The notes under the pieces were generated by a model that ran no database searches, was not told the DNA's origin, and saw nothing but the letters and a program-made list of their open reading frames with translations. From Salmonella enterica subsp. arizonae (GTDB lineage: Bacteria > Pseudomonadota > Gammaproteobacteria > Enterobacterales > Enterobacteriaceae), in contig NZ_VXJW01000006.1 of NCBI RefSeq assembly GCF_008692845.1, positions 248,001 through 312,000 of the forward strand: a stretch of DNA of 64,000 nucleotides, given 5' to 3'. The position numbers and the translations under genes were made by a program. Shown here piece after piece: positions 36,442 to 49,724 of this stretch. The stretch's first letter is position 1. Every line of letters begins with the position of its first letter.

Positions 36442-38772
36442 TTAGCGTTTTTTCCCCATTGCGGCTGCCAGCGCGTCCATCATGGCGCTGTTACCGACTG
36501 GCTGGGCGTCGCGACCGCGTGGTTTGGCCGCTTTTGTTGCCGGGCGGTTACCCTGAGCGCGGTCATTACCGCCGCCGCGGCGAGCGGTGGTTTCGCCGGG
36601 CTGTTCGTCCAGACGCATCGTCAGCGCAATACGCTTACGTTGCAGATCAACCTCCAACACCTTCACTTTTACGATGTCGCCCGCTTTTACCACGGTGTGC
36701 GGATCGTCGACGAACTTATTCGCCAGGGAAGAAATGTGAACCAGACCGTCCTGATGCACGCCGATATCAACAAACGCGCCGAAGTTGGTGACGTTAGTGA
36801 CCGCCCCTTCCAGAATCATGCCCGGCAGCAGGTCGTTCATGGTTTCGACTCCATCGGCGAACTGCGCGGTTTTAAACTCCGGACGCGGGTCGCGGCCCGG
36901 TTTTTCCAGCTCTTTAATGATATCGGTGACGGTCGGCACGCCGAATCTATCGTCGGTAAAATCGGCGGCCTTGAGGTGACGCAACTCGCTGCTGTTGCCC
37001 ATCAGATCTTTTAGCGCTTGCTGTGTCGCCGCCAGAATACGTTCGACAACTGGATAGGCTTCCGGGTGAACGGTAGACGCATCCAGCGGGTTATCTCCAT
37101 GGTTAATACGCAGGAAGCCTGCGCACTGCTCAAACGCTTTCGGCCCCAGACGGTTCACCTTCAACAGTTGCTGGCGGTTCTGGAACTGGCCGTTCTCATC
37201 GCGCCAGGCAACGATGTTCTGCGCCATCATGCGCGTTAAGCCCGCGACGCGGGTCAGCAGCGGCACGGAGGCGGTATTCAAATCGACGCCGACGGCGTTT
37301 ACGCAGTCTTCTACCACCGCATCCAGTTTACGGGCCAGTTGGGTCTGGCTGACATCGTGCTGATACTGACCGACGCCGATCGATTTCGGATCGATTTTCA
37401 CCAGTTCGGCCAGCGGGTCCTGTAGACGGCGGGCAATGGAAACCGCGCCGCGCAGGGAAACATCCAGATCCGGAAATTCCTGTGCCGCCAGCTCGGAGGC
37501 CGAGTAGACGGACGCACCCGCTTCGCTGACGATCACTTTCTGCGCCGTCACGTTCGGGAACTGTTTCTGCACCTCAAGATAGAAGCGTTCGGTTTCGCGT
37601 GATGCCGTGCCGTTGCCAATAGCTACCAGTTCGACATGGTATTTTTCGCACAGCGCGGCGATGACGGTAGCCGCTTTGGCCGCCTGACCGGTATGCGGAT
37701 AAATAGTATCGGTCGCCACCAGCTTGCCGGTGCCGTCAACGACAGCGACTTTTACGCCGGTACGCAGGCCAGGATCAAGGCCCATTGTGGCGCGCAGGCC
37801 AGCGGGGGCCGCCATCAGCAGGTCGTGCAGATTACGCGCGAACACGTTAATCGCTTCGTCTTCCGCACGTTCACGCACGGTACCCATCAGTTCGGTTTCG
37901 AGGTGCATTAAGACTTTGATACGCCACGTCCAGCTCACTACGCCTTTGCGCCAGCTATCCGCCGGGGCGTTATTCAGACGCAGGCCGAGGTGGTCCAGGA
38001 TGATTTGCTCGCAGTGGCTTTCTTTCGGCGGCTCATCAAACTGCGGGTCGGCATTGAGTGAAAGTTGCAGAATGCCTTCGTTACGACCACGGAACATTGC
38101 CAGCGCACGGTGAGACGGGACGTTGGCAATGGGCTCATGATGGTCGAAATAGTCGCGGAATTTTGCGCCTTCTTCCTCTTTGCCGCTTACCACCGTGGCG
38201 ACCAGATGGGCGTTCTTCCACAGATAGTCACGCACTTTCGCCAGCAATGCGGCGTCCTCGGCAAAGCGCTCCATCAGGATGTAACGTGCGCCGTCGAGCG
38301 CGGCTTTCGTGTCCGCCACACCGTTGTCGGCATCAATATACTTTGCCGCTTCTACGTCAGGATCGTGGGACGGCTCATTCCAGAGAAGATCGGCCAGCGG
38401 CTCAAGGCCGGCTTCAATGGCGATTTGTCCACGAGTGCGGCGTTTAGGTTTATAGGGCAGGTAGAGGTCTTCGAGCTCGGTCTTACTTAACGTACCGTTA
38501 ATGGCGTTAGCCAGCTCATCGGTCAGCTTGCCTTGTTCGGAAATGGACTTGAGGATGGCCTGACGCCTGTCTTCCAGTTCACGCAGATAGCCCAGACGTG
38601 TTTCCAGGTTACGCAACTGCGTGTCATCCAGACCGCCGGTGATTTCTTTACGATAACGTGCGATAAACGGCACGGTGTTCCCTTCGTCAAGCAGGCGAAC
38701 GGCAGCCTCAACCTGCCCGGCATGTGCCTGGATTTCACCTGCAATAATGCGGCAGAAAGAATCATTCATCAT
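36442..38772 (-). CDS. yhgF: Tex-like S1 RNA-binding protein YhgF
   Basis: Transcription accessory protein of the Tex family, 776 residues (E. coli 773, the extra residues in the basic tail). Order: N-terminal helical region, YqgF-like domain ([20 protein letters not shown]), helix-hairpin-helix ([15 protein letters not shown]), then the S1 domain near residues 650-725 ([21 protein letters not shown]) and a Gly/Arg-rich tail. Likely a nucleic-acid-binding factor acting with RNA polymerase or ribosomes; exact role unsettled. Downstream of greB on the same strand. Confidence 0.95.
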   Translation of the reverse strand: MMNDSFCRIIAGEIQAHAGQVEAAVRLLDEGNTVPFIARYRKEITGGLDDTQLRNLETRLGYLRELEDRRQAILKSISEQGKLTDELANAINGTLSKTELEDLYLPYKPKRRTRGQIAIEAGLEPLADLLWNEPSHDPDVEAAKYIDADNGVADTKAALDGARYILMERFAEDAALLAKVRDYLWKNAHLVATVVSGKEEEGAKFRDYFDHHEPIANVPSHRALAMFRGRNEGILQLSLNADPQFDEPPKESHCEQIILDHLGLRLNNAPADSWRKGVVSWTWRIKVLMHLETELMGTVRERAEDEAINVFARNLHDLLMAAPAGLRATMGLDPGLRTGVKVAVVDGTGKLVATDTIYPHTGQAAKAATVIAALCEKYHVELVAIGNGTASRETERFYLEVQKQFPNVTAQKVIVSEAGASVYSASELAAQEFPDLDVSLRGAVSIARRLQDPLAELVKIDPKSIGVGQYQHDVSQTQLARKLDAVVEDCVNAVGVDLNTASVPLLTRVAGLTRMMAQNIVAWRDENGQFQNRQQLLKVNRLGPKAFEQCAGFLRINHGDNPLDASTVHPEAYPVVERILAATQQALKDLMGNSSELRHLKAADFTDDRFGVPTVTDIIKELEKPGRDPRPEFKTAQFADGVETMNDLLPGMILEGAVTNVTNFGAFVDIGVHQDGLVHISSLANKFVDDPHTVVKAGDIVKVKVLEVDLQRKRIALTMRLDEQPGETTARRGGGNDRAQGNRPATKAAKPRGRDAQPVGNSAMMDALAAAMGKKR

Positions 38773-38870
38773 GGGTTAGCTTCGTCTTCAGGATAAAAAT
38801 CAGGGGATAGTTATACGGATTGGCTGACAAAAATGCCAGCCATCAGCGGGGGCTTAGGATTCTTCTTGTC

Positions 38871-39344
38871 TCATTTGACGTATTCAATCGCGTTGACGTA
38901 CCAGTTTGCTTCGCCGACCGGCGTGTTGACCACCGCCAGATCGCCCACTTCTTTTTTCAGTAGCGCCCGCGCCATCGGCGAGTCGATAGAGATGTAATCC
39001 TTACGTCCGAAAATTTCATCGTAGCCGACAATGCGGAACTTCAGAGTATCGCCGTCGTCATTTTCAATTTCCACCCAGGCGCCGAAGAAGACTTTGCCCT
39101 CCTGCTGCGGGGCATAATCCACGATTTTGAGATTTTCCATGCATTTGGTCAGATATCTGACGCGTCTGTCGATCTCACGCAGGCGCTTTTTATTATACTG
39201 ATAGTCGGCATTCTCGCTGCGGTCGCCCAGACTCGCAGCCCAAGTTACTTTTTTGGTGACTTCCGGGCGCTCTTCACGCCAGAGATAATTGAGCTCTTGT
39301 TTGAGTGTTTCGTACCCTTCGCGGGTGATCAGGGGCGTTTTCAT
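38871..39344 (-). CDS. greB: transcription elongation factor GreB
   Basis: Stimulates RNA polymerase to cleave backtracked transcripts. It has 157 residues. The N-terminal coiled coil tip has the acidic pair Asp41 and Glu44 (GDRSENADYQ), and the C-terminal FKBP-like domain is intact. The start at 39344 (MKTPL) is conserved; a GTG at 39380 would add 12 residues. Divergent from ompR. Confidence 0.97.
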   Translation of the reverse strand: MKTPLITREGYETLKQELNYLWREERPEVTKKVTWAASLGDRSENADYQYNKKRLREIDRRVRYLTKCMENLKIVDYAPQQEGKVFFGAWVEIENDDGDTLKFRIVGYDEIFGRKDYISIDSPMARALLKKEVGDLAVVNTPVGEANWYVNAIEYVK

Positions 39345-39570
39345 CTCGTTGATGTACCTTTGCAGTCGGACATTGCGCACATGGGGTATAACGTGATCAT
39401 CCCGACAGAATAAATAATGTGTTTGCCGATTAATTGTATATTTAAGCTGCTGTTAAATATGCTTTGTAACAATTTAGTCTGAAATTCATACCAGAATTCG
39501 CTGGTGACTCACGTGAGCATTTTTAAGAATACACACTTACATTTGTTGCGAACCTTTGGGAGTACAGACA
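39345..39570. promoter_or_regulatory. greB-ompR divergent promoter region
   Basis: 226 bases, AT-rich in the middle. tgatcatcccgaca near 39402 resembles the CRP half-site region of the E. coli ompB promoter. IHF and CRP control ompR there; I cannot place the start sites firmly. Confidence 0.45.
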
Positions 39571-41639
<2,069 letters not shown>

Positions 41640-41640
41640 G

Positions 41641-41666
41641 AAAGGGAGGCATTAGCCTCCCTTTTT
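41641..41666 (+). terminator. intrinsic terminator of ompR-envZ
   Basis: aaagggaggc and gcctccctttt form a 7-9 bp GC-rich stem with a short loop and T-run, immediately after the envZ stop. Confidence 0.88.
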
Positions 41667-41700
41667 CTCAACGTCGGATTCCGGGTTGGCGTTTCGCACG

Positions 41701-41735
41701 TCGTAGGCCGGATAAGGCAAAGCCGCCATCCGGCG
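41701..41735. repeat. REP element between envZ and pckA
   Basis: taggccggataaggcaaagc with gccatccggcg, a standard REP unit just before the pckA stop. Confidence 0.85.
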
Positions 41736-41741
41736 TATTCC

Positions 41742-43361
41742 TTACAGCTTTGGTCCGGCGGTAACCAGCGCTTCGCCTGCCGGAGTATCCGTGTACTTCT
41801 CGAAGTTCTCAATGAACAGCTTCGCCAGCGCGGTGGCTTTTTCCTGCCATTGTTCCGGCGACGCATAGGTGTTACGTGGGTCGAGAATGCGGGTATCTAC
41901 GCCCGGCAGTTCAGTCGGGATAGCCAGATCGAACAGCGGCAGACGGAAGGTTTCCGCGTTATCAAGAGAACCGTTCAGAATGGCGTCGATAATCGCGCGC
42001 GTATCCTTAATGGAGATACGTTTGCCGGTGCCGTTCCAGCCTGTGTTAACCAGATAAGCCTGCGCGCCCGCCGCCTGCATACGTTTCACCAGGACTTCAG
42101 CATACTGCGTCGGGTGCAGCGACAGGAACGCGGCGCCGAAGCAGGCGGAGAAGGTGGGGGTCGGTTCGGTGACGCCGCGTTCGGTGCCGGCCAGTTTAGC
42201 GGTGAAACCAGACAGGAAGTGATACTGCGTCTGGTTAGCGGTTAAACGGGAAACCGGCGGCAGCACGCCGAAAGCATCCGCAGTCAGGAAGATAACCTTC
42301 GTGGCGTGACCTGCTTTGGACACGGGCTTAACGATATTATCAATGTGATAGATCGGGTAAGAGACGCGGGTATTTTCGGTTTTGGAACCATCGTCGAAAT
42401 CAACAGTACCGTCTTCGCGCACGGTGACGTTTTCCAGCAACGCATCGCGGCGAATCGCGTGATAAATTTCTGGTTCCGCTTCTTTCGACAGCTTGATGGT
42501 TTTGGCGTAGCAGCCGCCTTCAAAGTTGAACACGCCGTCGTCATCCCAACCGTGCTCATCATCGCCAATCAGACGGCGTTTCGGATCGGTGGACAGCGTG
42601 GTTTTTCCGGTACCGGAAAGGCCGAAGAAGACCGCGACATCGCCTTTTTCACCGACGTTGGCGGAACAGTGCATCGACGCGATGCCTTTCAGCGGCAGCA
42701 GGTAGTTCATTACTGAGAACATCCCTTTTTTCATTTCGCCGCCGTACCAGGTGCCGCCAATGAGCTGAATACGTTCAGTCAGGTTGAACGCCACGAAGTT
42801 TTCCGAGTTCAGCCCTTGCTCTTTCCACTGTGGGTTAGTGCATTTCGCGCCGTTCATGACGATAAAATCAGGCTTGAAATTCACCAGCTCTTCATCCGTT
42901 GGGCGAATGAACATATTTTTAACGAAGTGGGCCTGCCAGGCGACTTCCGTAATAAAGCGTACGGAAAGACGCGTATCGGCATTTGCGCCGCAGAACGCAT
43001 CAACAACGAATAAGCGTTTACCGGAAAGCTGATGCGTCACCAGATCTTTCAGGTGTTGCCAGGTTTCCTGGGAGAGCGGCTTATTATCGTTTTTACCTTT
43101 CCCCTTATCGGACCACCAGAGCGTATCACGCGTGGTGTCGTCGCGAACAATATACTTATCCTTGGGCGAACGACCGGTAAAAATACCGGTATCAACGGCA
43201 ACGGCGCCCAGGTTAGTTAACACGCCACGCTCATAGCCCTCCAGACCAGGATTAAGTTCTTCCTGATAAAGGGTGTCGTAACTGGGATTGTAAACGATAT
43301 CCTGGACGTCATTGATACCATAAGCCTTGAGATCTTGCGGGGTTAAATTGTTCACGCGCAT
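41742..43361 (-). CDS. pckA: phosphoenolpyruvate carboxykinase (ATP)
   Basis: Converts oxaloacetate to phosphoenolpyruvate for gluconeogenesis. It has 539 residues (E. coli 540). Kinase-1a motif GLSGTGKTT at residues 247-255, kinase-2 [11 protein letters not shown], and the substrate Arg in [10 protein letters not shown] are present. Convergent with envZ, divergent from yhgE; a CRP site lies about 120 bases upstream. Confidence 0.98.
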   Translation of the reverse strand: MRVNNLTPQDLKAYGINDVQDIVYNPSYDTLYQEELNPGLEGYERGVLTNLGAVAVDTGIFTGRSPKDKYIVRDDTTRDTLWWSDKGKGKNDNKPLSQETWQHLKDLVTHQLSGKRLFVVDAFCGANADTRLSVRFITEVAWQAHFVKNMFIRPTDEELVNFKPDFIVMNGAKCTNPQWKEQGLNSENFVAFNLTERIQLIGGTWYGGEMKKGMFSVMNYLLPLKGIASMHCSANVGEKGDVAVFFGLSGTGKTTLSTDPKRRLIGDDEHGWDDDGVFNFEGGCYAKTIKLSKEAEPEIYHAIRRDALLENVTVREDGTVDFDDGSKTENTRVSYPIYHIDNIVKPVSKAGHATKVIFLTADAFGVLPPVSRLTANQTQYHFLSGFTAKLAGTERGVTEPTPTFSACFGAAFLSLHPTQYAEVLVKRMQAAGAQAYLVNTGWNGTGKRISIKDTRAIIDAILNGSLDNAETFRLPLFDLAIPTELPGVDTRILDPRNTYASPEQWQEKATALAKLFIENFEKYTDTPAGEALVTAGPKL

Positions 43362-43740
43362 ATCACTGCTCCTTAGCCAATATGTATTACCGGAAATAGT
43401 AAGGTTTTTTGAGGTTGGTTAACCGCGACAAGGCTCATAGATTTACGTATCTGGACAAAATCACGATTGACGAAAAACACTGTGACTCCTGTCACGCAGC
43501 GGCGGTTATTATGGCAGGAAACCTACTTTTGTTGTGGAAAATGTTCTTAAAACGTTAAAAAGAAGTGTTTTTGACCGACATAATGTGACTGTAATCGCAT
43601 TCACGTAAGAAAGTTACGTAACGCCAATACTAACAATATCGATTCACCTCTCTGCGTTTTTTTCTGAATTATGCATGACGACGCCTGGCGGTGAAGAGAT
43701 GATGCGATAATAAGGTTTTCTCATCACTCTGGATAACGAC
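43362..43740. promoter_or_regulatory. pckA-yhgE divergent region with CRP site
   Basis: 379 bases without a gene. A strong CRP match, TGTGA-N6-TCACG, is at 43481-43496, about 120-135 bases before pckA, whose expression needs cAMP-CRP in E. coli. The yhgE side has no element I can assign with confidence. Confidence 0.7.
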
Positions 43741-45450
43741 ATGGAAAGTGTAGCGCTTTCACGTACTACTCGCTGGGGTATGATGCTCACCGGTTTGCTA
43801 CAGGGAGTATTGTGTTACCTGCTGATGGCCTGGCTGGTACCGCAAAATAGCGACTGGCTGTTCTATGGTATGCCCGCGACGATAGCGTTGTCGTCAATGC
43901 TATTGCTTACCGTGGTCTCTTTTAAACAGGGCGCGCTATGGGGGTGGCTGGCGCTAATCTTCGTTGTAGTGCTGGCAATGAGCGGCTGGCTGAAATGGCA
44001 GGCTGAGGCGATGGATAAATGGCGCCAGGTCGATCTCCTCTGGCAGTATGGTCTCCGGCTTGTGTTTATGGCGATGCTGGTATTGCCCTGGATACAATAT
44101 CAGTTGCATCCGCAAACTGGTTCGGCGCGTTATCTCCAGTTTTATATGCAGTTATGGCATAACGTACTGACATTGTTTATCGCTCTGGTCGCTAACGGAC
44201 TGTTCTGGCTGGTTCTCCTGCTCTGGAGCGCGCTATTCAGGCTGGTGGGCATCCGCTTTTTCAGCACCCTTTTCTTTGAAACTGAAGGCTTTATTTATGT
44301 GACCATCGGCCTGATTACTGCGCTGGCGGTCATTCTCGCCCGCACGCAGTCGCGCCTTGTGGCGGCGGTGCAAAAGCTGCTGACGCTGATCGCGACGGGT
44401 TTACTGCCAGTGGTGTCGCTGCTGGCATTACTGTTTATTGTGACGTTACCCTTTACCGGACTGGAGGCGATTTCTGCGCGTGTTTCCGCTGCGGGGCTGC
44501 TATTCACGCTGACGCTGATGCTGCTGCTCCTCGTGGCGATTGTCAACGAACCGCAAAAACGCGTATTACCCTATCCGCGCGTACTACGCGGCATGATTAG
44601 CGCTTCGCTGTGCGTTGCCCCGATATATATGCTGCTGGCGGGCTGGGCGTTATGGGTACGCATTCAGCAATACGGCTGGACGCCGGATCGTCTGTATGGC
44701 GCGCTGACGGTGTCTGTCTTGCTGGTATGGTCCTTCGGTTATCTGATCGGTCTGTTACGCCGCGGACGCGACCCTGGTGAGTGGCAAGGTAAGGTGATAC
44801 TGAGCGTCTCTTTGTTGACGCTGGTGATATTGCTGTTGCTGGCCTCGCCTGTACTTGATGTCTGGCGTATTAGCGTCAACAGCCATATGGCTCGTTACCA
44901 TAGCGGTAAAATTACTGCGGATCAGATCAGCCTGTATATGCTGGATCACAGCGGCAAACCTGGCCAGGAAGCGCTGAAATCGTTGCGGGATGACGAGGCG
45001 TTTACGCAGAACAGAAAGCGCAATCGTGAACTGATGACGTTTTTGCAGAGAAATAAGGTCTCTCCGACGGCGGACGATTTAGCGCGGGTGGTGATGATTG
45101 CGCCCGGTAGCCAGAAGCCGGATGCCGCATTTTGGGCGTTTGTCAAAGAGCAGAGTTATTCGGACGATTCATGCCTTGAACCGGATGCCTGCGTGCTGGT
45201 GAGTCAGGAGCTTAACGGCGACGGTCAGCCTGAGCAGGTGCTGTATAACTTTATTGTTGCCGAGAGTCAGGTCTACGGCTTAAAAGAGGGGAAATGGACG
45301 CAGAAAGCGTTCGCCCGATTGCCGGACGGGTTTTCTAAGACGCAACTTTTGCGCGCGATTGCCGGGCATCGGTTAGACTCAGCTCCCAAAGCCTGGCGCG
45401 ATATCATTGTTGATGGTAAGCGGTTGGATGTGAATTACTACAACGAGTAA
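43741..45450 (+). CDS. yhgE: YhgE, polytopic inner-membrane protein of unknown function
   Basis: Membrane protein of 569 residues, an orthologue of E. coli YhgE (574). The first about 385 residues contain around ten hydrophobic helices (for example GLLQGVLCYLLMAWLV near residue 18). The last about 185 residues are soluble, with Asp-rich FVKEQSYSDDSCLEPDAC. The DUF4153-like topology suggests a sensor or transporter, but no function is known to me. It stands alone between pckA and a BIME. Confidence 0.88.
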   Translation: MESVALSRTTRWGMMLTGLLQGVLCYLLMAWLVPQNSDWLFYGMPATIALSSMLLLTVVSFKQGALWGWLALIFVVVLAMSGWLKWQAEAMDKWRQVDLLWQYGLRLVFMAMLVLPWIQYQLHPQTGSARYLQFYMQLWHNVLTLFIALVANGLFWLVLLLWSALFRLVGIRFFSTLFFETEGFIYVTIGLITALAVILARTQSRLVAAVQKLLTLIATGLLPVVSLLALLFIVTLPFTGLEAISARVSAAGLLFTLTLMLLLLVAIVNEPQKRVLPYPRVLRGMISASLCVAPIYMLLAGWALWVRIQQYGWTPDRLYGALTVSVLLVWSFGYLIGLLRRGRDPGEWQGKVILSVSLLTLVILLLLASPVLDVWRISVNSHMARYHSGKITADQISLYMLDHSGKPGQEALKSLRDDEAFTQNRKRNRELMTFLQRNKVSPTADDLARVVMIAPGSQKPDAAFWAFVKEQSYSDDSCLEPDACVLVSQELNGDGQPEQVLYNFIVAESQVYGLKEGKWTQKAFARLPDGFSKTQLLRAIAGHRLDSAPKAWRDIIVDGKRLDVNYYNE

Positions 45451-45456
45451 GCTTTT

Positions 45457-45540
45457 TGCCTTATCAGTCCTACGGACCAGGAATGTCGGTAGGCCTGATA
45501 AGCGCAGCGCCATCAGGCAATGACCACGCCGGATAAGAGG
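45457..45540. repeat. REP repeats between yhgE and hslO
   Basis: A clear REP unit, aggcctgataagcgcagcgc with catcaggca (45491-45519), flanked by partial inverted pieces tgccttatcagtcctac and gccggataag. Confidence 0.8.
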
Positions 45541-45543
45541 CGA

Positions 45544-46422
45544 TTAATGTACCTGTGGATCGGCAGGGGAGGCGTTATTTCGGAGCTCCGCGATATCCAT
45601 CGCATTGAACAGGTAATGATTGCCGCAGTAATCGCAGTGCATATCGATTTCGCCTTCTTCCGCCAGAATACTGTCCACTTCTTCATCCGGCAATGTTTTC
45701 AGCGCGCCCGCGCAACGTTCGCGTGAACAGGTGCATTTGAACTCAACATCTTGCGGATCGTAGAGCGTGACCTCTTCTTCGTGATACAAACGCCACAGCA
45801 CGTCATTTGCCGGTAGCGTCAGCAACTCTTCACTTTTAATGGTTTCCGTCAACATGGCCAGATGGTCGAAATCCTCCGCTTGCGCGTTCTGTGCCGGCAT
45901 CACCTGGAGCAACATTCCACCTGCCGCTGGTTTACCGTCGACATCGCCGGTACGGATAAACAGGCGCGTCGGCAACTGCTCGGAGCGCAGGAAGTAATCT
46001 TCCAGGCACGCCGCCAGAGTATCGCCTTCCAGACCCACCACGCCCTGATAGCGTTCCCCTTCTTCCGGGGTAATGGTGATCACCAGATAGCCGTTGCCAA
46101 CCAGCGTCTTGAGATCCGCATTGTCAGGGATGTCGCCCTGAACGCGAGCCACGCCGCGCATCTGCTGCTGATTATTGCCATTGATCACCGCCAGGCTTAA
46201 CGGCCCGTCGCCCTGGAGCTGTACCGTAATGTCACCGGCAAACTTCAGCGTCGCGGTCAGCAGGCTAGTGGCGACCAGCAATTCGGCCAGTACGGTTTTT
46301 ACCGGCTGCGGGTAGTTATGATGGTCGAGGATCTGTTGCAGGGTTTCCGAAACGGTCACCAGCTCGCCGCGAACGGCAAAGTTTTCAAACAGATAACGAT
46401 GTAATTGGTCATGTTGCGGCAT
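45544..46422 (-). CDS. hslO: redox-regulated chaperone Hsp33
   Basis: Holdase activated by oxidation and heat; 292 residues. The C-terminal zinc switch has CTCSRERC (Cys232 and Cys234) and CDYC (Cys265 and Cys268). The start at 46422 (MPQHDQLH) matches E. coli; an ATG two codons upstream is also possible. Follows hslR on the same strand in a heat-shock cluster. Confidence 0.97.
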   Translation of the reverse strand: MPQHDQLHRYLFENFAVRGELVTVSETLQQILDHHNYPQPVKTVLAELLVATSLLTATLKFAGDITVQLQGDGPLSLAVINGNNQQQMRGVARVQGDIPDNADLKTLVGNGYLVITITPEEGERYQGVVGLEGDTLAACLEDYFLRSEQLPTRLFIRTGDVDGKPAAGGMLLQVMPAQNAQAEDFDHLAMLTETIKSEELLTLPANDVLWRLYHEEEVTLYDPQDVEFKCTCSRERCAGALKTLPDEEVDSILAEEGEIDMHCDYCGNHYLFNAMDIAELRNNASPADPQVH

Positions 46423-46446
46423 AATCATCTCTCTTGCGGGTGACAG

Positions 46447-46848
46447 TTATTCGCTGTCGCCGTGTTTAAATCGTAACAGGTCGCGGCGTTCTTTCTTGTC
46501 CGGTCGCCTGTCCGGATGCGGCATGGTCAGGGCGTTAAGCTTACGCGCCTGCGCCATTTTTTCGCGCTTTTCCACACTCTCCGCCGTCTCTTCATACAGA
46601 GCGACGGCTTCGCTTGCCGGACGGCGCTGTTCGGTGATGGCTTTAACGATAACCGTCCGTTCGTCATTTCCCTGACGCAGGGTAAGGGTTGCGTTCAGCT
46701 CAACGATTTTGCCCGGCTTACTGCGCTGCCCGTTGTAATGCACCTTACCGCCTTCAATCATTTCGCGGGCCAGCGCGCGGGTTTTATAAAAACGCGCGGC
46801 CCATAGCCATTTATCCAGTCTGACCTCAACGGAGGGCTTTTCTTTCAT
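46447..46848 (-). CDS. hslR: heat shock protein Hsp15, ribosome-associated
   Basis: S4-domain RNA-binding protein of 133 residues that binds 50S subunits carrying nascent chains and helps recycle them. The S4 motif is VRLDKWLWAARFYKTRALAREMIEGGKVHYNG (from residue 9). A basic tail (RRPDKKERRDLLRFKHG) follows. Ribosome binding site ggaga. Between yrfG and hslO. Confidence 0.96.
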   Translation of the reverse strand: MKEKPSVEVRLDKWLWAARFYKTRALAREMIEGGKVHYNGQRSKPGKIVELNATLTLRQGNDERTVIVKAITEQRRPASEAVALYEETAESVEKREKMAQARKLNALTMPHPDRRPDKKERRDLLRFKHGDSE

Positions 46849-46858
46849 GGCGTCTCCT

Positions 46859-47527
46859 TCACATGAGCGAGGGGATCAGACAGCGGTAGTCGTTCAGAGA
46901 CGGATGGCGCGTATACTGCTTTTCCGCCAGGCCGGAATCAGGATTCGTCACGCCAAGACAGTAGCGAATACCAAACCGGGCGGCGGCGTCGAGAATCGGT
47001 TCGCTGTCATCGATAAACAGCGTTTTCTCTGCGCTTATTCCCGTTTCCTCAGTGACAGCGCGCCATAACCGCTGATCCTCTTTGGGATAACCAAATGTGT
47101 GGGTGGAAAGTAATAAATCAAGGTGTGAGGCCAGACCGGTATGCTCCAGCTTCACCGCCAGGTTATGTGGATGTGCATTGGTGAGCAGAATCCGACGTTT
47201 TCCGCTGGCTTTTAACGCATTCAGAAACGGTACGGTATCATCGCGCAAAACGGCGCGCGGCCCTTGCGCCGTCGTCATGGCGCAAATATCCAGACCCAGG
47301 CGCTCGCTCCAGTAATCCAGACAGTACCAGTTTAGCGTATGCTGTACGGCATGATACTGCTGGCGAATATATTCCTGCGCGTCCTGCGGCGAAATACCCT
47401 GCTGCGCGCCGTAGGTTTCCGGTACCAGCTTTTGCCAGAAATAGTTATCGAACGCGAGATCGAGCAGCGTGCCGTCCATATCCAGCAAAACGGTATCCAC
47501 GTTTTGCCAGTCAATATCAATATGCAT
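46859..47527 (-). CDS. yrfG: GMP/IMP nucleotidase YrfG
   Basis: HAD-family 5'-nucleotidase of 222 residues with purine mononucleotide activity shown for the E. coli enzyme. Motif I LLDMDGTLLDLAFDN (about residues 15-29), motif II LTNAHPH, Lys of motif III in GYPKEDQRLW, motif IV FIDDSEPILDAA. The start at 47527 is the conserved MHIDI; 18 upstream codons are not conserved. Confidence 0.94.
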   Translation of the reverse strand: MHIDIDWQNVDTVLLDMDGTLLDLAFDNYFWQKLVPETYGAQQGISPQDAQEYIRQQYHAVQHTLNWYCLDYWSERLGLDICAMTTAQGPRAVLRDDTVPFLNALKASGKRRILLTNAHPHNLAVKLEHTGLASHLDLLLSTHTFGYPKEDQRLWRAVTEETGISAEKTLFIDDSEPILDAAARFGIRYCLGVTNPDSGLAEKQYTRHPSLNDYRCLIPSLM

Positions 47528-47591
47528 GGGGAACTCCAGGGTAACGCAATTTGCGCGACAGGGTAGCATACCCTGTCGCACGGCGGCGTTA

Positions 47592-49724
47592 TCAGATGAG
47601 ATTTTCCGGAGAGATGGTTAACCTGGGATTGAGGCAGCTTTCATAGTATTCCTGGATGTCCGCCATACGGGTACGGTGGCGTTGATAACGTCTGAATGCC
47701 TGAATGCCGTTGTAGACCGCGCTCACTATCATTGCCAGCATCAGCAGCGTGGTGCCGAGGTAACGCCACCAGCCGGATTTATCGGGGATACGGTGCAGGC
47801 CGATATGCTGTGTGCCGTTGGCATCGGTATACACGCTGGTGACAATTCCCTCGGCGCTAAATGGCGTCTGCATGAGCGTTTGCGCCAGACGCTGGAAGGC
47901 GCTCCACTGTTCCTGCGCGGGATAGTCGTACAGCGGCGTAGACGGCCAGGCCTGATCGACCAGTTCGCTGCCTTCATCGCTGACGATCAGGAATCCGCCG
48001 GGTGCGGGGCTATTCAGCGACTGGGCGGCGCGCGCGGTCTCGCGAGAAATAAACGGCGCCGTTGAGGTCGTGACTAAATTTTCCAGCGACTCTGCGCTCA
48101 CGGGGCGTAGCAGCACGTTGACGCCGTCCAGTTTACCGGCGTTCGCACGTTTCACAAGTGCGCTCCAGTCCTTACTATTGCCGAGGTTAACCAGCGCATT
48201 CTTCAGGCGTACGCACTCGTCTTCCGTTGCGCACAAATCAGCGGTCTTCAGGACAATATCGCCAAAGTCATCTAACAATACCATGCCCGATTTTTGTATC
48301 GCAGAGCGTAAAGACGCGCTTACACGCGAGTCGTCTTCGGGTTTTGGATGGAGCTGGCGATTTACCGCCTGGCTTAGCGCCATCGCTTTATTCACCAGGT
48401 CTGATTCCGGCAGCGGTAGCGCGGGCGCGTCATTCCAGATGATTTGCGAGCAATCGAACGGCATAAACGGTGAGTTAGACTGCCCGCTCCAGGTAGCGCC
48501 CGAATGAATATTACACATTCCTTTACCGCTCAGGTGCAGCGTATCGCCCACCCGCACGCCAGCCTTTTCAAGCTGTTTTACTGTTGTCGCCTCAATGGTT
48601 TGCGCGCCTTTCATCCACGATAAGGTAAACTTGATTGGCATATCCAGCGGGATCCAGAACAGCAGCATAAACAGCACCAGCAGCGAACCGATGGCAATGA
48701 CGGTGCTGCGTAGCCAGTGCTGCAACGGGAAGTTTTTGACTTCATCATGTAGGGATAAAAACCGACCCTGGCGGGCGACATGGCGATCAAGGTAAATATC
48801 GATATCCGTTTGTTGCCCAAGATCCTTCGTAATGTAGGGTTGCCAGTGGGCAGGGTAAATGAGGTCGATGATGCCCAGGGAAATATTGTTGATCTGTTCC
48901 TGATTATTTTCCCCGAACAGCCCCCAGCGGCGGGGCGTTCCCCGCAGGCAATGAATTTCCCGCAGCGCGCTTTTTGACGGCGGCGCAAAAAGTCCCCAAA
49001 GTCCGGCTGACAGCAGCAGAATCGCGCCGCCTATCATCCACGGCACAAAAACATCCGGCGTTATCAGACAGAAAAAGAACAAGAAAAAAGAGGTGACAAT
49101 TAACAACGCTTCGCGCAAGCCAGCCGGACGGCTGAGCATATATTCTTCATGGGTCTCCTGACGGATGTTTAACAGCTCGATCTGCTCGCTCTCTTCGCCG
49201 CGAATAGACGCCTGCGCAGAGGCAGGATTCTGTAGCGCGTAACCGCGCGATTCTTGCATATACTCTTGCAGCGTATGGCCATTTAAAGAGATCACCAGCG
49301 GCAGCGTATCTGTAAAGATCAGCTCAATATTGTTTTCATCATTGATGTACTGTTCCCAGAAAGGCGGCAGATGGACTTCGACGGAGTCGAGATAGTAGCG
49401 CCATTTATTGGGATCGTCAGTGGTAATGCCGTAGCGGGTGATGGAGTGGTTCAGTATCACGACACTGCTGCTTTCCGCGTTCAGCGTCAGCGAGATGGGC
49501 GCAGAGCTGGCGCCTGTCGGCCCAGGAACTTGCTGGATCTGGCTAAGGTTATCGAGATAGTTTTCTACCGCGCTGCGCTCTTCAGGCAACAGTTTACGCG
49601 TTTGCGCGTCCTGAAAGGCGCTGATCCACGGCAAACTTCCTCGTCTGGACTTTACCCTGAACCGCCATACTGCCAGTAGAGAGCAGGCCAGCAAGGCAGC
49701 TATAAAAATCAGAATGGTGCTCAT
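47592..49724 (-). CDS. igaA: IgaA, attenuator of the Rcs phosphorelay
   Basis: Essential inner-membrane protein of Salmonella that holds back RcsC-RcsD-RcsB signalling and limits intracellular growth; yrfF in E. coli. It has 710 residues. Membrane segments near residues 1-20, 206-246 (two), 340-362 and 655-675 bracket a cytoplasmic part and a large periplasmic region with Cys pairs (CNIHSGATW, CSQI, CATEDEC). Complete. Confidence 0.96.
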   Translation of the reverse strand: MSTILIFIAALLACSLLAVWRFRVKSRRGSLPWISAFQDAQTRKLLPEERSAVENYLDNLSQIQQVPGPTGASSAPISLTLNAESSSVVILNHSITRYGITTDDPNKWRYYLDSVEVHLPPFWEQYINDENNIELIFTDTLPLVISLNGHTLQEYMQESRGYALQNPASAQASIRGEESEQIELLNIRQETHEEYMLSRPAGLREALLIVTSFFLFFFCLITPDVFVPWMIGGAILLLSAGLWGLFAPPSKSALREIHCLRGTPRRWGLFGENNQEQINNISLGIIDLIYPAHWQPYITKDLGQQTDIDIYLDRHVARQGRFLSLHDEVKNFPLQHWLRSTVIAIGSLLVLFMLLFWIPLDMPIKFTLSWMKGAQTIEATTVKQLEKAGVRVGDTLHLSGKGMCNIHSGATWSGQSNSPFMPFDCSQIIWNDAPALPLPESDLVNKAMALSQAVNRQLHPKPEDDSRVSASLRSAIQKSGMVLLDDFGDIVLKTADLCATEDECVRLKNALVNLGNSKDWSALVKRANAGKLDGVNVLLRPVSAESLENLVTTSTAPFISRETARAAQSLNSPAPGGFLIVSDEGSELVDQAWPSTPLYDYPAQEQWSAFQRLAQTLMQTPFSAEGIVTSVYTDANGTQHIGLHRIPDKSGWWRYLGTTLLMLAMIVSAVYNGIQAFRRYQRHRTRMADIQEYYESCLNPRLTISPENLI